Shown here: positions 23,855 through 32,856 of the stretch, piece after piece
How positions within the stretch are numbered: the stretch's first letter is position 1
How the letters are laid out: each line of letters opens with the position of its first letter
DNA from: Kribbia dieselivorans NBRC 106261
Lineage (GTDB): Bacteria; Actinomycetota; Actinomycetes; Actinomycetales; Dermatophilaceae
Reading direction: 5' to 3'
NCBI RefSeq assembly: GCF_001552435.1
Contig: NZ_BCRE01000087.1
Location: forward strand, 1 to 37,181
DNA length: 37,181 nucleotides
Translations under genes and position numbers: made by a program
Notes under the pieces: generated by a model
Told to the model about the DNA's origin: nothing
The model's database searches: none
Seen by the model: only the letters and a program-made list of their open reading frames with translations

Positions 23855-24724
23855 TCAGAACAGCGGCACGGACCGCAACACGAGCGCCAGGCCGTCGTCC
23901 TCGACCGGGGCGGTCACCTCGTCGGCGGCGGCCTTGACCTCGTCGGGCGCCTGCCCCATGGCCACCCCGCGGGCGGCCCAGCGCAGCATCTCCAGGTCGT
24001 TGCGCTGGTCGCCGACGGCGACGGTGTCGCCGGGCTCGATCTGCAGCGCGCGGCGCACCTGCTCCAGGGCGGAGGCCTTCGAGACTCCCTCGGGCGTCAG
24101 GTCGAGCCACGCGGTGTAGCCGACCGCGTAGTTGACTCCGTGCAGACCGATGTGTTCGACGAGGTGCTCGAACTCGGCGCTCGTCGCGGTGGTGTCGCGC
24201 ACGCACACACGCGTGACCGGATCGCGGATCAGGTCGTCCCACGAGACCTCCCGCAGTTCGCCCTGCAGTTCGCCGTCGGGGAAGCGGCCGTTCATCCGGA
24301 AGCCGACGCCCATCTCCTCGACCGCGATGACGGCGTTGGGGAACTTCTCGCGCACGACGGTCAACGCCGGAGCAGGGTCGAACGCGACGGTCTCGACGAT
24401 CTCGTAGCCGCCGGCCCGGCTGGGGTCGAGCCTGACGGTGACGGCGCCGTTCGAGCAGACCGCGTACCCCTCGTGGATCCCGAGCAGGTCGGCGATCGGG
24501 GTCGTGGCGATGACCGACCGACCCGTGGCGAGGACGACGACATGCCCGGCCGCACGGACCTCCTGCACGGCGTCGTAGACGTTCTCGGAGAGGTGCCCGT
24601 CGTGATGCACGGTGGTGCCGTCGATGTCGAGGCAGATCATCGCGCGGCGGCGGAAGTCGACCGCGCCGACCCCACCGATCTCGCTGGTGGCGCCGGCCTG
24701 GTCCAGGCTCTCCGAGTGCGTCAT
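23855..24724 (-). CDS. Cof-type HAD-superfamily phosphatase
   Basis: A 289-residue hydrolase of the Cof/IIB branch of the HAD superfamily, whose members dephosphorylate sugar phosphates and related metabolites. Motif I is [12 protein letters not shown] with the nucleophile Asp. Motif II (VLATGRS), a conserved Lys (GVSKASAL) and motif IV ([12 protein letters not shown]) follow in order, with a type II cap between. The ATG overlaps the serS stop (ATGA), so it is translated after serS. The substrate is not predictable. Confidence 0.9.
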   Translation of the reverse strand: MTHSESLDQAGATSEIGGVGAVDFRRRAMICLDIDGTTVHHDGHLSENVYDAVQEVRAAGHVVVLATGRSVIATTPIADLLGIHEGYAVCSNGAVTVRLDPSRAGGYEIVETVAFDPAPALTVVREKFPNAVIAVEEMGVGFRMNGRFPDGELQGELREVSWDDLIRDPVTRVCVRDTTATSAEFEHLVEHIGLHGVNYAVGYTAWLDLTPEGVSKASALEQVRRALQIEPGDTVAVGDQRNDLEMLRWAARGVAMGQAPDEVKAAADEVTAPVEDDGLALVLRSVPLF

Positions 24725-26034
24725 GGCGTCAGGACCTCCAACCCGACGTACGGCTGCAGCGCGGCCGGCACCCGCACCGACCCGTCGGCCTGCTGATGGT
24801 TCTCGAGGATCGCGACGAGCCACCGCGTCGTGGCGAGCGTGCCGTTGAGCGTCGCCGCGACCTGGGTCTTGCCGTCGCCGTCCTTGTACCGCGTGCCGAG
24901 GCGGCGCGCCTGGAACGTCGTGCAGTTCGACGTCGACGTCAGTTCGCGGTAGCGACCCTGCGTGGGCACCCACGCCTCGCAGTCGAACTTGCGCGCGGCC
25001 GGGCCGCCGAGGTCGCCGGCGGCGGTGTCGATGACGCGGAACGGCAGTTCGCAGCGGGTCAGCATCTCGCGCTCGAAGCCGAGCAGCTTCTCGTGTTCGG
25101 CCGTCGCGGTCGCCGGGTCGCAGTAGACGAACATCTCGAGCTTGTTGAACTGGTGCACGCGGATGATGCCGCGGGTGTCCTTGCCGTATGAACCCGCCTC
25201 GCGCCGGTAGCAGGTCGACCACCCGGCGTAGCGCAGCGGCCCGTCGGACAGGTCGATGATCTCGTCGGCGTGGTATCCGGCCAGCGCCACCTCGGAGGTG
25301 CCGGTCAGGTAGAGGTCGTCGGCCTCGAGGCGGTACACCTCGTCGGCGTGCTGGTCGAGGAACCCGGCACCGGCCATGGTCTGCGGCAGCACGAGCGTCG
25401 GCGTGATCGCCGGGGTGAAACCGTTCTCGATCGCCAACTGCAGACCCATGTTGAGCAGGCCGAGTTCGAGGCGGGCCCCGGCGCCGGTGAGGAAGTAGAA
25501 CCGCGACCCGGCGACCTTCGCACCGCGACCCATGTCGATCGCGCCGAGGGACTCGCCGATCTCGAGGTGGTCCTTGGGCTCGAAGTCGAACTGCGGCAGC
25601 TCGCCGACGGTGTCGATGACGACGTAGTCGTCCTCACCGCCGGAGGGCACGCCCGGCTCGATGATGTTGCCGATGCGGCGCACGAGGGTGTCGAGGTGCT
25701 CCTGCGCGGCGCCGGCCTGGGCGTCGAGGGCCTTGACGTCGTCGGCCATCGTGGCGCCCTGCGCCTTGAGCGCCTCGGCCTGCGCCTCGAGCTCGGCGAT
25801 CTGTGCGGCGTCGCCGCCGCCCTTGCGCGCCTTGGTCAGCCGGCCCATGACCGGGCCGAGCTGCTTGCTGGCCGCCTTCTGCTCGGCGCGACGGGCCTCG
25901 AACGCGGCGATCGCGCTGCGGCGCGCGTCGTCGGCGGCGAGCACCTCGTCGACGATCGCGTCGTCCTCGCCTCGGGCGTGCTGGCTGGCGCGCACGGCCT
26001 CAGGGTTCTCGCGCAGAAACTTGATGTCGATCAC
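24721..26034 (-). CDS. serS: Seryl-tRNA synthetase
   Basis: This enzyme charges tRNA-Ser with serine in the cytoplasm. The 437-residue class II synthetase has the N-terminal tRNA-binding coiled coil (about 25-110). It then shows the TSEVAL serine-site segment, motif 2 ([22 protein letters not shown]) and motif 3 ([18 protein letters not shown]), each a family hallmark. I chose GTG at 26034, giving [15 protein letters not shown], because actinobacterial SerRS proteins commonly begin MIDL and GGGTGG lies just upstream. A GTG at 26043 would add three residues. It is followed by the coupled HAD phosphatase gene. Confidence 0.96.
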   Translation of the reverse strand: MIDIKFLRENPEAVRASQHARGEDDAIVDEVLAADDARRSAIAAFEARRAEQKAASKQLGPVMGRLTKARKGGGDAAQIAELEAQAEALKAQGATMADDVKALDAQAGAAQEHLDTLVRRIGNIIEPGVPSGGEDDYVVIDTVGELPQFDFEPKDHLEIGESLGAIDMGRGAKVAGSRFYFLTGAGARLELGLLNMGLQLAIENGFTPAITPTLVLPQTMAGAGFLDQHADEVYRLEADDLYLTGTSEVALAGYHADEIIDLSDGPLRYAGWSTCYRREAGSYGKDTRGIIRVHQFNKLEMFVYCDPATATAEHEKLLGFEREMLTRCELPFRVIDTAAGDLGGPAARKFDCEAWVPTQGRYRELTSTSNCTTFQARRLGTRYKDGDGKTQVAATLNGTLATTRWLVAILENHQQADGSVRVPAALQPYVGLEVLTP

Positions 26035-26107
26035 GACCGCCACCCTATCCGTCGGCGCCGACGCACCGGAGCGCCGTTCGGGCGCGTCATCGCGGCCCCA
26101 CCCCTCA

Positions 26108-28327
26108 TCACGCCGGCGGCGCCACGAGGTCGCGCACGATCCGGGTCAGGCCCAGCCACCACTGGTGCTTGGGCCGGCGCTGCTCCCACTCGACGAGTTC
26201 GGGCATGCGGGTGATGGGCGTGGCGTCGAGGTCACCGCGCTGCAACCCGATCATGAGGGCCTCGTCGCCCTTGCCCGCGAACAGTTCACCGATCGCTTCG
26301 ATGCTCCGCGCCGCCATGCGGGTGGCGAGGATGCGGTCGAACGGCGTCGGGTCACCGCCCTGCTGGATGTGCCCGAGCACGACCTTGCGCACGTCGAAGA
26401 CGCCGTTGCCCTCGGCCTCGAAGACCTGCGCGATGACATCGGTCGTGTAGTGCGGGTCGGCGCCCTCGCCGTTGACGACGAGGAAGAGCCGGCGTCCCTC
26501 GGCGAAGCGTGCGTTGATCTGCCCGACGTCCTGGTTCAGCAGGTCGAGGGTGAGGTCCTCCTCGGGCAGGTAGACCTGCTCGGCTCCGGTGGCCAGCGCC
26601 GACATCAGCGCGAGGTACCCGCAGTTGCGGCCCATCGTCTCGATGACGAAGACCCGCCGGGCCGCCATCGCCGACTGCTTGACCCGATCGACGGACTCGA
26701 CGATGAGGTCCAGGGCGGTGTTCGCCCCGATGGACAGTTCGGTGGCCGGCAGGTTGTTGTCGATGCTCGCCGGCAGGCAGACCATCGGGATGCGCAGCGC
26801 CGGGTACCGGTCACGTTCGGTCCACAGGCGGTGCACGCTCTCATAGGCATCGAATCCCCCGATGACGAGCAACGCGTCGATGCCGTACCGCTCGATCTCG
26901 CGCGAGATGTCGTAGAGGTGGTCCAGCGGCACGACGCCACGGCGGGAGCCGAGTTCGGCCCCGCCCTCGCCGACCAGGCCCTCGGCGTCGCGCAGGGTCA
27001 GTTCGCGCACTCGCCCGGTGCGCAGCCCGCCGAACCCGCCGGTGACGCCGAGCATCGTGTGGCCGGCGTCGTGCCCGAGCCGCACCGCCGCGCGCATGGC
27101 GGTGTTCATGCCCGGCGCCAACCCGCCACCGTGGAGGATGGCGATGCGCGTGGGCTGCGCACGACTCTCCTCCGGCTTGGGTTGGGCCAGGGCCGCCTGG
27201 ATCTGGTGGAGGTTCGTGAAGCTCGCGCCGCGGGCCTTCATGGCCGCGTCGTACTGCCCCGAGTCGACCAACGTGGCGATCGCCCGGTTCTGCGTGACCA
27301 TCCGCATCAATGGGCCGACCCAGACGCGGTTGTGGCGCAACGCGATCAGCTGGCCCTCCTGGTGGGCCTGGGCCGAGAGCAGCTCCTGCACCGCGGCGTA
27401 GCCCATCATCGTCGCCATCGATCGATCGAACGCGCCCGGAGCGCCGCCGCGCTGCACGTGCCCGAGGATCGTCACCCGCGCGTCGTCGCCGCGCTTCTCG
27501 GCGATGACGTCGCGCACCATGTCCGCGGTGATCGGGTTGCCCTGACGGTCCCGGGCCCCCTCGGCGACGAGGACGATGCTGGAGCGCCCGCCCAGGGAGC
27601 GGCCGAACTCGAGCGCTTCGCACAGGGCGTCCTCCCAACCGTCCGGCGGCGGGTTCTCCGGGATGAACGCGTAGTCACAGCCGCCGGCGATGGCGGCGGC
27701 CAGGGCGAGATACCCGCAGTGCCGACCCATGACCTCGACGACGAAGGAGCGCTGATGGCTCGCCGCGGTCGAGGCGAGCGCGTCGATGGCCTCGACGATG
27801 CGGTGCAGGGCCGAGTCGGCGCCGATGGTCATGTCCGTGCCGACCATGTCGTTGTCGATCGAGCCGACGATGCCGGTGACCATGAGCGCGGGGTGCTCGT
27901 CGGCCTGGTCACGGGCCAGGTCGCCGGCCTCGACGAGTTCGTCGAGCAGCCCGCTCCAGAGCTGGGACAGTTCGTCGACCCCGGCCAGCGAACCGTCGCC
28001 GCCGATGCAGACGATGCGGTCGATGCCGACCCGGACGAGGTTGAGCGCCGCTCGCCGCAGCCCCGCACGCTCGCGGAACAGGGCCGAGCGGGCGGTGCCG
28101 ATGACGGTGCCGCCGCGGTGCTGGATGCCGCCGACGTCGTCCCAACCCAACTGGGTGATGTGGTCACCACCCTCAACGAGGCCGTGGAACCCCTCCCGGA
28201 TGGCGAACACCTCGGCCCCGAACCGGACTCCGGTGCGAGTCACCGCGCGCACCGCGGCATTCATCCCCTGGGCGTCCCCACCGGAGGTCAGCACGGCGAT
28301 CCGACGAGGCTTGGTCTGCGACACCAT
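26108..28327 (-). CDS. Two-domain 6-phosphofructokinase of eukaryotic type
   Basis: This enzyme phosphorylates fructose 6-phosphate to the 1,6-bisphosphate, the committed glycolytic step. At 739 residues it holds two tandem PFK domains joined near residues 380-392, against about 320 for bacterial PfkA. The N-half has intact catalytic parts: GGDAQGMN (17-24), the ATP-type GGDGS (109-113), SIDND with catalytic Asp158, and MGRHCG (200-205). In the C-half the ATP loop is GGFDAY (490-495), and the catalytic loop reads SIDNN (521-525), so it is probably regulatory. Both halves read like animal/fungal PFK, whose C-half also has GGFEAY. The ATG lies divergent to the lipid kinase operon. Confidence 0.9.
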   Translation of the reverse strand: MVSQTKPRRIAVLTSGGDAQGMNAAVRAVTRTGVRFGAEVFAIREGFHGLVEGGDHITQLGWDDVGGIQHRGGTVIGTARSALFRERAGLRRAALNLVRVGIDRIVCIGGDGSLAGVDELSQLWSGLLDELVEAGDLARDQADEHPALMVTGIVGSIDNDMVGTDMTIGADSALHRIVEAIDALASTAASHQRSFVVEVMGRHCGYLALAAAIAGGCDYAFIPENPPPDGWEDALCEALEFGRSLGGRSSIVLVAEGARDRQGNPITADMVRDVIAEKRGDDARVTILGHVQRGGAPGAFDRSMATMMGYAAVQELLSAQAHQEGQLIALRHNRVWVGPLMRMVTQNRAIATLVDSGQYDAAMKARGASFTNLHQIQAALAQPKPEESRAQPTRIAILHGGGLAPGMNTAMRAAVRLGHDAGHTMLGVTGGFGGLRTGRVRELTLRDAEGLVGEGGAELGSRRGVVPLDHLYDISREIERYGIDALLVIGGFDAYESVHRLWTERDRYPALRIPMVCLPASIDNNLPATELSIGANTALDLIVESVDRVKQSAMAARRVFVIETMGRNCGYLALMSALATGAEQVYLPEEDLTLDLLNQDVGQINARFAEGRRLFLVVNGEGADPHYTTDVIAQVFEAEGNGVFDVRKVVLGHIQQGGDPTPFDRILATRMAARSIEAIGELFAGKGDEALMIGLQRGDLDATPITRMPELVEWEQRRPKHQWWLGLTRIVRDLVAPPA

Positions 28328-28387
28328 GAACCCATCCTGCCCAAGGGTTCACCGGACCGCTCGGCGAGGTTGAGGTAGCGTCATCGT

Positions 28388-28579
28388 GTGCAAGGCTCAT
28401 GGACCTTTCTGGCGCTCATCGTCGTCGTGGTGGGGCTGCTCGTCGCCCTCAATCTGTGGCTCGCCCGGCGCGGCTCGGCCGGCGCGTCCGCGCGGCTCGC
28501 GGCGGGACCCGTCGTCGGCCCTGAAACCGGCGCTGAATCCGGCGCTGAAACCGGCCCCGAGGCGGGCACCGATGGCTGA
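28388..28579 (+). CDS. Small single-span membrane protein
   Basis: A 63-residue protein with one strong membrane span (about residues 5-26, WTFLALIVVVVGLLVALNLW) and an arginine-bearing stop-transfer region. A low-complexity Gly/Glu/Ala/Thr tail follows, built from short repeats. A TAGCGT -10-like box at 28376-28381 puts the start point close to the GTG at 28388, suggesting a leaderless mRNA. It overlaps the lipid kinase start by 8 nt, implying coupled translation. I know no family for it; it may help anchor or regulate the kinase. Confidence 0.6.
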   Translation: MQGSWTFLALIVVVVGLLVALNLWLARRGSAGASARLAAGPVVGPETGAESGAETGPEAGTDG

Positions 28580-29546
28580 TCGGCGCGCCACCACGCGCCC
28601 CCATCGTTCCTTCTTCACCCGCCGCACGCCGCAGGCCGCCCAAGCGGAGTCTCGTGCGCGCCGGGCCGCGGTCATCGTCAACCCGACGAAGGTCGGCGTC
28701 GACGACACGCGCACCCGCCTGACGATCATGTCCCAGCGTCTGGGGTGGGGCGACCCGCTCATCCTCGAGACCACCGAGGACGACCCGGGCGAGGGTCAGG
28801 TCGCCGAGGCGCTCGAGGCCGGCGTGGACCTGATCTGCCCGCTGGGTGGGGACGGGACCGTACGCGCTGTCGCGACCGGGCTGGCCGGCACGTCGACGCC
28901 GATGGGTCTGCTGCCCGGCGGCACCGGCAACCTGCTGGCGCGCAACCTCGGTCTGCCGATCGACTCGGTCGATGACGCCTTCGAGGTCGCCTGCACCGGA
29001 CGCAACAAGAAGATCGACATCCTGCGCATCACGGCCGATCACGGCGCTCCCGAGGTCGGTCTGGTCATGGCCGGAGTCGGGTTCGACGCCACGGTCATGG
29101 CGGACACGAACGAGAACCTCAAGGGCGCGATCGGGTGGCCCGCCTACATCGTCTCCGGTATGAAGCACGTCATCGGTCATCGGTTCAACGTGCGCATCTC
29201 GATGACCGGATCGCTGCCGCGGCCCAAGCGGGTGCGCAGCGTCATCATCGGCAACTGCGGTGAACTGCAGGGCGGGATCCCGTTCCTGCCCGACGCGCAG
29301 GTCGATGACGGGATCCTCGACGTGGCGGTGCTGTCACCGCGCACGACGTTCGAGTGGGTCAAGGTCATCGGCGCGGTGCTGACCCGCTCGACCGAGCGTC
29401 GGCTCGAGCGGTTCACCGGAGCGGTGTGCACCATCGACCTGGAGGAGCCGCACCACTTCCAGATCGACGGCGACGCGGTCGGCGAGGTGTCGCACGTCGA
29501 GGTCGAGGTCGACCCGGCGTCGCTGATCGTGCGCGTACCGAACTGA
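28572..29546 (+). CDS. Diacylglycerol kinase-family lipid kinase
   Basis: A 324-residue member of the DAGK/YegS/BmrU lipid kinase family, which phosphorylates diacylglycerol or a similar lipid at the membrane with ATP. The N-terminal fold begins AAVIVNPTKVGVDD, followed by the nucleotide-binding GGDGT (92-96). Next comes the LPGGTGNLLARNLGLP signature, a GVGFDATVM segment and the C-terminal beta-sandwich with FQIDGDAVGE. The ATG at 28572 is inside the end of the small membrane protein gene; an open frame starting at 28386 is antisensical and rejected. The natural lipid is unknown. Confidence 0.9.
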   Translation: MADRRATTRPHRSFFTRRTPQAAQAESRARRAAVIVNPTKVGVDDTRTRLTIMSQRLGWGDPLILETTEDDPGEGQVAEALEAGVDLICPLGGDGTVRAVATGLAGTSTPMGLLPGGTGNLLARNLGLPIDSVDDAFEVACTGRNKKIDILRITADHGAPEVGLVMAGVGFDATVMADTNENLKGAIGWPAYIVSGMKHVIGHRFNVRISMTGSLPRPKRVRSVIIGNCGELQGGIPFLPDAQVDDGILDVAVLSPRTTFEWVKVIGAVLTRSTERRLERFTGAVCTIDLEEPHHFQIDGDAVGEVSHVEVEVDPASLIVRVPN

Positions 29547-29549
29547 CGC

Positions 29550-30821
29550 TCAGCCGAACAGCTGCCGACCCCAATCCTCCCCGCCGCGCAGGCCGGGCGG
29601 GCAGAGGAAGATCGCCGATCCGGTGTGCTCGATGTACTCGTTCAACCGGTCGGCACGGGCGAGCGCGCGCTGCATCGGCACGAACTGGCCGTGGGCGTCC
29701 CGGCAGAAGGCGATGAACAGCAGCCCGGCGTCCAGGTGTCCGAGGTCGTCGCTGCCGTCGGTGAAGTTGTAGCCACGGCGCAGGATCTTGATGCCGCCGA
29801 GGTGGTCCGCGTGGGCCAGGCGCACGTGCGATCGCGCGTCGATGTGCGCAGCGCCGTCGAGCGCGGTGGCGTGGAAGTCGGGCGCGTCGAACTCCCGGGC
29901 CTGCCCCAACGGCGCTCCTTCGCGCTTGGTTCGCCCGAACACGAGCTCTTGCTCCTGGAGGTTGGTCCGGTCCCAGATCTCGATCCGCATGCGGATGCGG
30001 CGCACGACCTGGTACGTGCCACCGGCCCAGCGGGCGGTGGCGGAGCGCAGATCGGCCGGGTCGATCCACACGTGCTCGGCCAGGGCGGCCGGGTCCTCGG
30101 CCTTGAGATTGGCGGTGCCGTCCTTGAAACCGAAGAGGTTGCGGGGGGTCGGCTGGCTCGTCGAGGTGGCGGAGGTGCGGCCGAAGCCGAGTTGGCTCCA
30201 GCGCACCTGCACGACCCCGAAGCCCATCCGCACGAGGTTGCGCACGGCGTGGACGGCGACCTGGGGGTCGTTCGCGCAGGCCTGGATACACAGGTCACCA
30301 CCGGAGCGCCGTGGGTCGAGTCGATCGCCGGCGAACGGCGGGAGGTCGCGCAGCCCGCTCGGTCGCCGGTCGGCCAGGCCGAAGCGGTCGTCGAACAGGT
30401 CGGGGCCGTACCCAATGGTGATGGTCAGGCCATGCGGCGCGAGGTCGAGCGCCTCTCCGGTGTCCTTGGGCACGCCGTACGGGCCGCCGCCGTCGACTCC
30501 ACCGGCAACCGCCTCGCTGCCCTGGGTCATGCGTTCGGCGGCGTCGGTCCACGCGGTGAGCAGGTCGCGCAGGGCATCGGCGTCGGTCGTCACGACGTCG
30601 AGGGCCACGAGGTGGAGCGACTCCTGCGTCTCGGTGACGATGCCGGCCTGGTGCTCGCCGCGGAAGTCGTACGTCAGGTCGGCCGGGTTTGCCCCGTCGC
30701 CGGCCGTGCCGAATGCGCCCGCGGCGGCCGGCCCCGATCCACCCTGGGTGGCGGCCAACCCGCCGGCCAACAGCGCTCCGGCCCCCAGGCCGACCATGCT
30801 GCGGCGGGAGACACCGGACAT
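29550..30821 (-). CDS. efeB: Dyp-type haem peroxidase EfeB
   Basis: A 423-residue exported haem peroxidase of the EfeB/DyP family, which works with EfeO in iron acquisition (Fe(II) oxidation or release of iron from haem has been proposed). The N-terminus carries a twin-arginine signal (SRRSMVGLGAG, Arg6-Arg7), so it is exported folded with haem. The DyP motif GxxDG appears in FGFKDGTANL, and the proximal His region in HIDARSHVRLAHADH. The ATG shares one base with the efeO stop (TGATG). Expression is expected under iron limitation from the promoter before efeO. Confidence 0.93.
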   Translation of the reverse strand: MSGVSRRSMVGLGAGALLAGGLAATQGGSGPAAAGAFGTAGDGANPADLTYDFRGEHQAGIVTETQESLHLVALDVVTTDADALRDLLTAWTDAAERMTQGSEAVAGGVDGGGPYGVPKDTGEALDLAPHGLTITIGYGPDLFDDRFGLADRRPSGLRDLPPFAGDRLDPRRSGGDLCIQACANDPQVAVHAVRNLVRMGFGVVQVRWSQLGFGRTSATSTSQPTPRNLFGFKDGTANLKAEDPAALAEHVWIDPADLRSATARWAGGTYQVVRRIRMRIEIWDRTNLQEQELVFGRTKREGAPLGQAREFDAPDFHATALDGAAHIDARSHVRLAHADHLGGIKILRRGYNFTDGSDDLGHLDAGLLFIAFCRDAHGQFVPMQRALARADRLNEYIEHTGSAIFLCPPGLRGGEDWGRQLFG

Positions 30822-31741
30822 CAGGCGACCGCGGCCGCCGCCTGGGCGGCCGCCTCGCTGTAGGCGTCCAGCGCGGCCGAGAGTTCCTTGACGTCGCGGT
30901 CGGTCAACGCCGTGTAGGACTGCCACCCGTCGCGGCCGGTGCGGTGCTGCGCGAGCACCTTTTCGAGGGCCTTCTGCCGGTCGGCGATCGTGGCGGCCAG
31001 CGTCGGGTCACTCGCGGTGATCATCGGGGTGAGCGCGGCGAGCGCGGTCGTGCAGCCGTCCAGGTTGGCGGCGAAGTCGTACAGATCGGTGTGGGAGTAG
31101 CGCTCCTCCTCGCCGGTGACCTTGCCGCTGGCCATCTCGTCGAGGAGCGCCTTCGACCCGTTGGCCAGGTCGATGGGCTGGAACGTCGCGCCCTGGGCCT
31201 CCTTGGCCAGGAGTTCGACGTCGGCGAGCAGTTGGTCGGCGACCCTGCTGGACTCCGCGGTCAGGCCGGTGCGCCAGAGGTCCTTCTCCAACCGGTGGTA
31301 GCCGCCGAACGTCTCGCCTTCCTCCAGTCCGTCCTCACGCCCGTCGATGCGCGGGTCGAGGTCGCCGAAGGAGGCCGCGACCGGCTCGATGCGCTCGAAG
31401 TGGGAGCGTGCGGTCGGGTACAGCGCCTTCGCGCGGCTCGTGTCCCCGGCCTTGACCGCAGCGACGAACTGCTCCGTGCCGGTGACCAGGGCAGCCGCCT
31501 CGGCCTTGACGTAGCGCTGGTAGGTCGAGGTCGCCTTCCGGGCCTGGGCGCTCTGGGTCGGGCCGGCGGTCGTGCCCGACGCCGAGGGGGCGGGGTTCGG
31601 GTCGGCGCTCGAGGTCGAGCAGGCGCTCAGCAGAGCAGCACCGGCCATCGTGGCGGTGGCCACCACGGCCAGACGACGCGAAGCGAGACGGCGCGAAGCG
31701 AGACGACGAGGGGTGACACGGCGAGCGGGGAGCAGCGGCAT
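30821..31741 (-). CDS. efeO: EfeO/EfeM-type iron-binding lipoprotein (M75 imelysin domain)
   Basis: A 306-residue lipoprotein of the EfeO family. The signal peptide has repeated Arg-rich segments (RRLASRRLASRRLA) before its hydrophobic core, and the lipobox LSAC gives the acylated Cys. The mature protein is the imelysin/M75 four-helix domain with the metal-binding HxxE in GYHRLEKDLW. The N-terminal cupredoxin domain of classical EfeO is missing, making it EfeM-like. The ATG at 31741 has AGGA upstream. It is controlled by the iron box at 31802-31826 and coupled to efeB. No EfeU permease gene is adjacent. Confidence 0.9.
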   Translation of the reverse strand: MPLLPARRVTPRRLASRRLASRRLAVVATATMAGAALLSACSTSSADPNPAPSASGTTAGPTQSAQARKATSTYQRYVKAEAAALVTGTEQFVAAVKAGDTSRAKALYPTARSHFERIEPVAASFGDLDPRIDGREDGLEEGETFGGYHRLEKDLWRTGLTAESSRVADQLLADVELLAKEAQGATFQPIDLANGSKALLDEMASGKVTGEEERYSHTDLYDFAANLDGCTTALAALTPMITASDPTLAATIADRQKALEKVLAQHRTGRDGWQSYTALTDRDVKELSAALDAYSEAAAQAAAAVA

Positions 31742-31801
31742 GGGGGGTCCTGTTCGGTCACGACGATCAGATGAGGCGGCGACCGACAACTCGGGGCCAA
31801 T

Positions 31802-31826
31802 CCGTAAGGTAAGGCTTACCTTACGG
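31802..31826. promoter_or_regulatory. IdeR/DtxR iron box
   Basis: A perfect 25-bp palindrome (12-bp arms, one central base) contains TAAGGTAAGGCTTACCTTA. This closely matches the 19-bp DtxR/IdeR consensus TTAGGTTAGGCTAACCTAA. It lies over the -10 and spacer of the efeO promoter, so iron-loaded IdeR/DtxR should block transcription. Confidence 0.88.
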
Positions 31827-31834
31827 ACCGTCAA
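31806..31834 (-). promoter_or_regulatory. Predicted efeO promoter
   Basis: On the minus strand, TTGACG (-35, 31829-31834) is followed after 17 bp by TACCTT (-10, 31806-31811). The -35 overlaps the stop codon of the upstream gene. The leader to the efeO ATG is about 60 nt. Confidence 0.65.
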
Positions 31835-32856
31835 TTCGAGCCGTCGTCCTCTTCTCCCGACGCCGCCTCCATGTAGTCGAACAGGGCGTCGGCCATCGGG
31901 GTGTTGTGATCGTGGCGCAGGGCGCCGGAGCCTCGGCGCATCAGGTCCAGGACGAGCAGACGCACGCCGAGCAGGACGTCGGGTTCCTCGAGCAGCAGCA
32001 GGACCGCCTCGTCCGAGGACTCGACAGGCAGGCGCAGCGCCTCCGTCGGGCCGGCATCGCCGCCGTCGAGGACCACGGGTTCGACCCGATCGGCCAGCGC
32101 CCGTGGCACCTGGGTCCCGGCCGCGAGGAACAGGTCCCCGTCCGCGCGCGGACCCACCGAGGTCGAGACGGCTGACAGCCCGAAGACCTCGGTGCCGCCC
32201 ACGCGCACGGACACCAGCCGGGGCTGCGTCGGGCCAACCGCGGACTCGGGGAGCACTGCCAGGCTCCACCAACGCTCCTCCGTTTGGTCGGCGGCGGGGA
32301 GCGCCACATCGACGAATGTGGCCGCGGCGAGGAACACGTGGGGGAACGTCTCCGACTCGGCCAACCGTCCGTAGGCCAGCACCTGATCGGTGCCGTAGTC
32401 GTCGCCGGCCGATCGGTGCGCCGACAGCGCGGCCCGGTCGGCCGGATCGAGAAGGACCATTTCCCCGAGCAGCCACCCGACCTGCGCCACCGGATCGACC
32501 GTGCGGTCGAAGAGCACCGGACTGGCCGCGAGCCCGTCGAGAAGCACGTTGCGCACGCGCGAGCCGTGCCCCCGCAGCGCTGTGACGATCGTGTCCTGCG
32601 CGTGCGCCATCTCGTGCACCAGGGCCGGCACGTACTCGATCGCCTCGATGTCCTCCGGCCACCGGCGACGCATGGCGGAGAAGGAGTGCGGCAGGTCGAC
32701 CGTTCGGCCCACCCACGCGTCTCCGTTGGCGAAGTGGATGACGTAGAGCCCCGGCCGGGCCATGACCGGATCGACCTGCCGAGCCAAGGACGTGAGCTCC
32801 GTGATCTTCCAGCGGATCACGCCTTCGGCGTCGGCAGGGTCGATCGGTTCACTCAT
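31831..32856 (-). CDS. Hypothetical protein with GIY-YIG-like N-terminus
   Basis: The family is not firmly recognised. The 341-residue acidic protein has an N-terminal segment (about 35-100) with GLY at 36-38 and WVG at 48-50, followed by Arg-rich residues, recalling the GIY-YIG nuclease fold. The same region contains HEMAH (81-85), which fits the zinc-protease HExxH pattern but may be chance. The rest (100-341) is Ala/Val/Leu/Asp-rich with no motif known to me. The ATG overlaps the stop of the PhaC-like hydrolase (ATGA), so it is translated as the last gene of the PHA string. Its role there is unknown. Confidence 0.7.
   Translation of the reverse strand: MSEPIDPADAEGVIRWKITELTSLARQVDPVMARPGLYVIHFANGDAWVGRTVDLPHSFSAMRRRWPEDIEAIEYVPALVHEMAHAQDTIVTALRGHGSRVRNVLLDGLAASPVLFDRTVDPVAQVGWLLGEMVLLDPADRAALSAHRSAGDDYGTDQVLAYGRLAESETFPHVFLAAATFVDVALPAADQTEERWWSLAVLPESAVGPTQPRLVSVRVGGTEVFGLSAVSTSVGPRADGDLFLAAGTQVPRALADRVEPVVLDGGDAGPTEALRLPVESSDEAVLLLLEEPDVLLGVRLLVLDLMRRGSGALRHDHNTPMADALFDYMEAASGEEDDGSN

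Noticed and set aside
24725-25222. N-terminal extension of the HAD phosphatase into serS
   Set aside because: The extra residues are a frame-shifted reading of serS; the ATGA overlap at 24721-24724 is a typical coupled start.
32614-32616. HEMAH in the 31831-32856 product as proof of a zinc protease
   Set aside because: It is a single short match without a downstream third ligand pattern I can identify, and the region fits a GIY-YIG-like fold about as well; kept only as an ambiguity.
31742-32716. N-terminal extension of EfeO to 631 residues
   Set aside because: It would run through the iron box, promoter and the upstream gene; the signal peptide and lipobox place the start at 31741.
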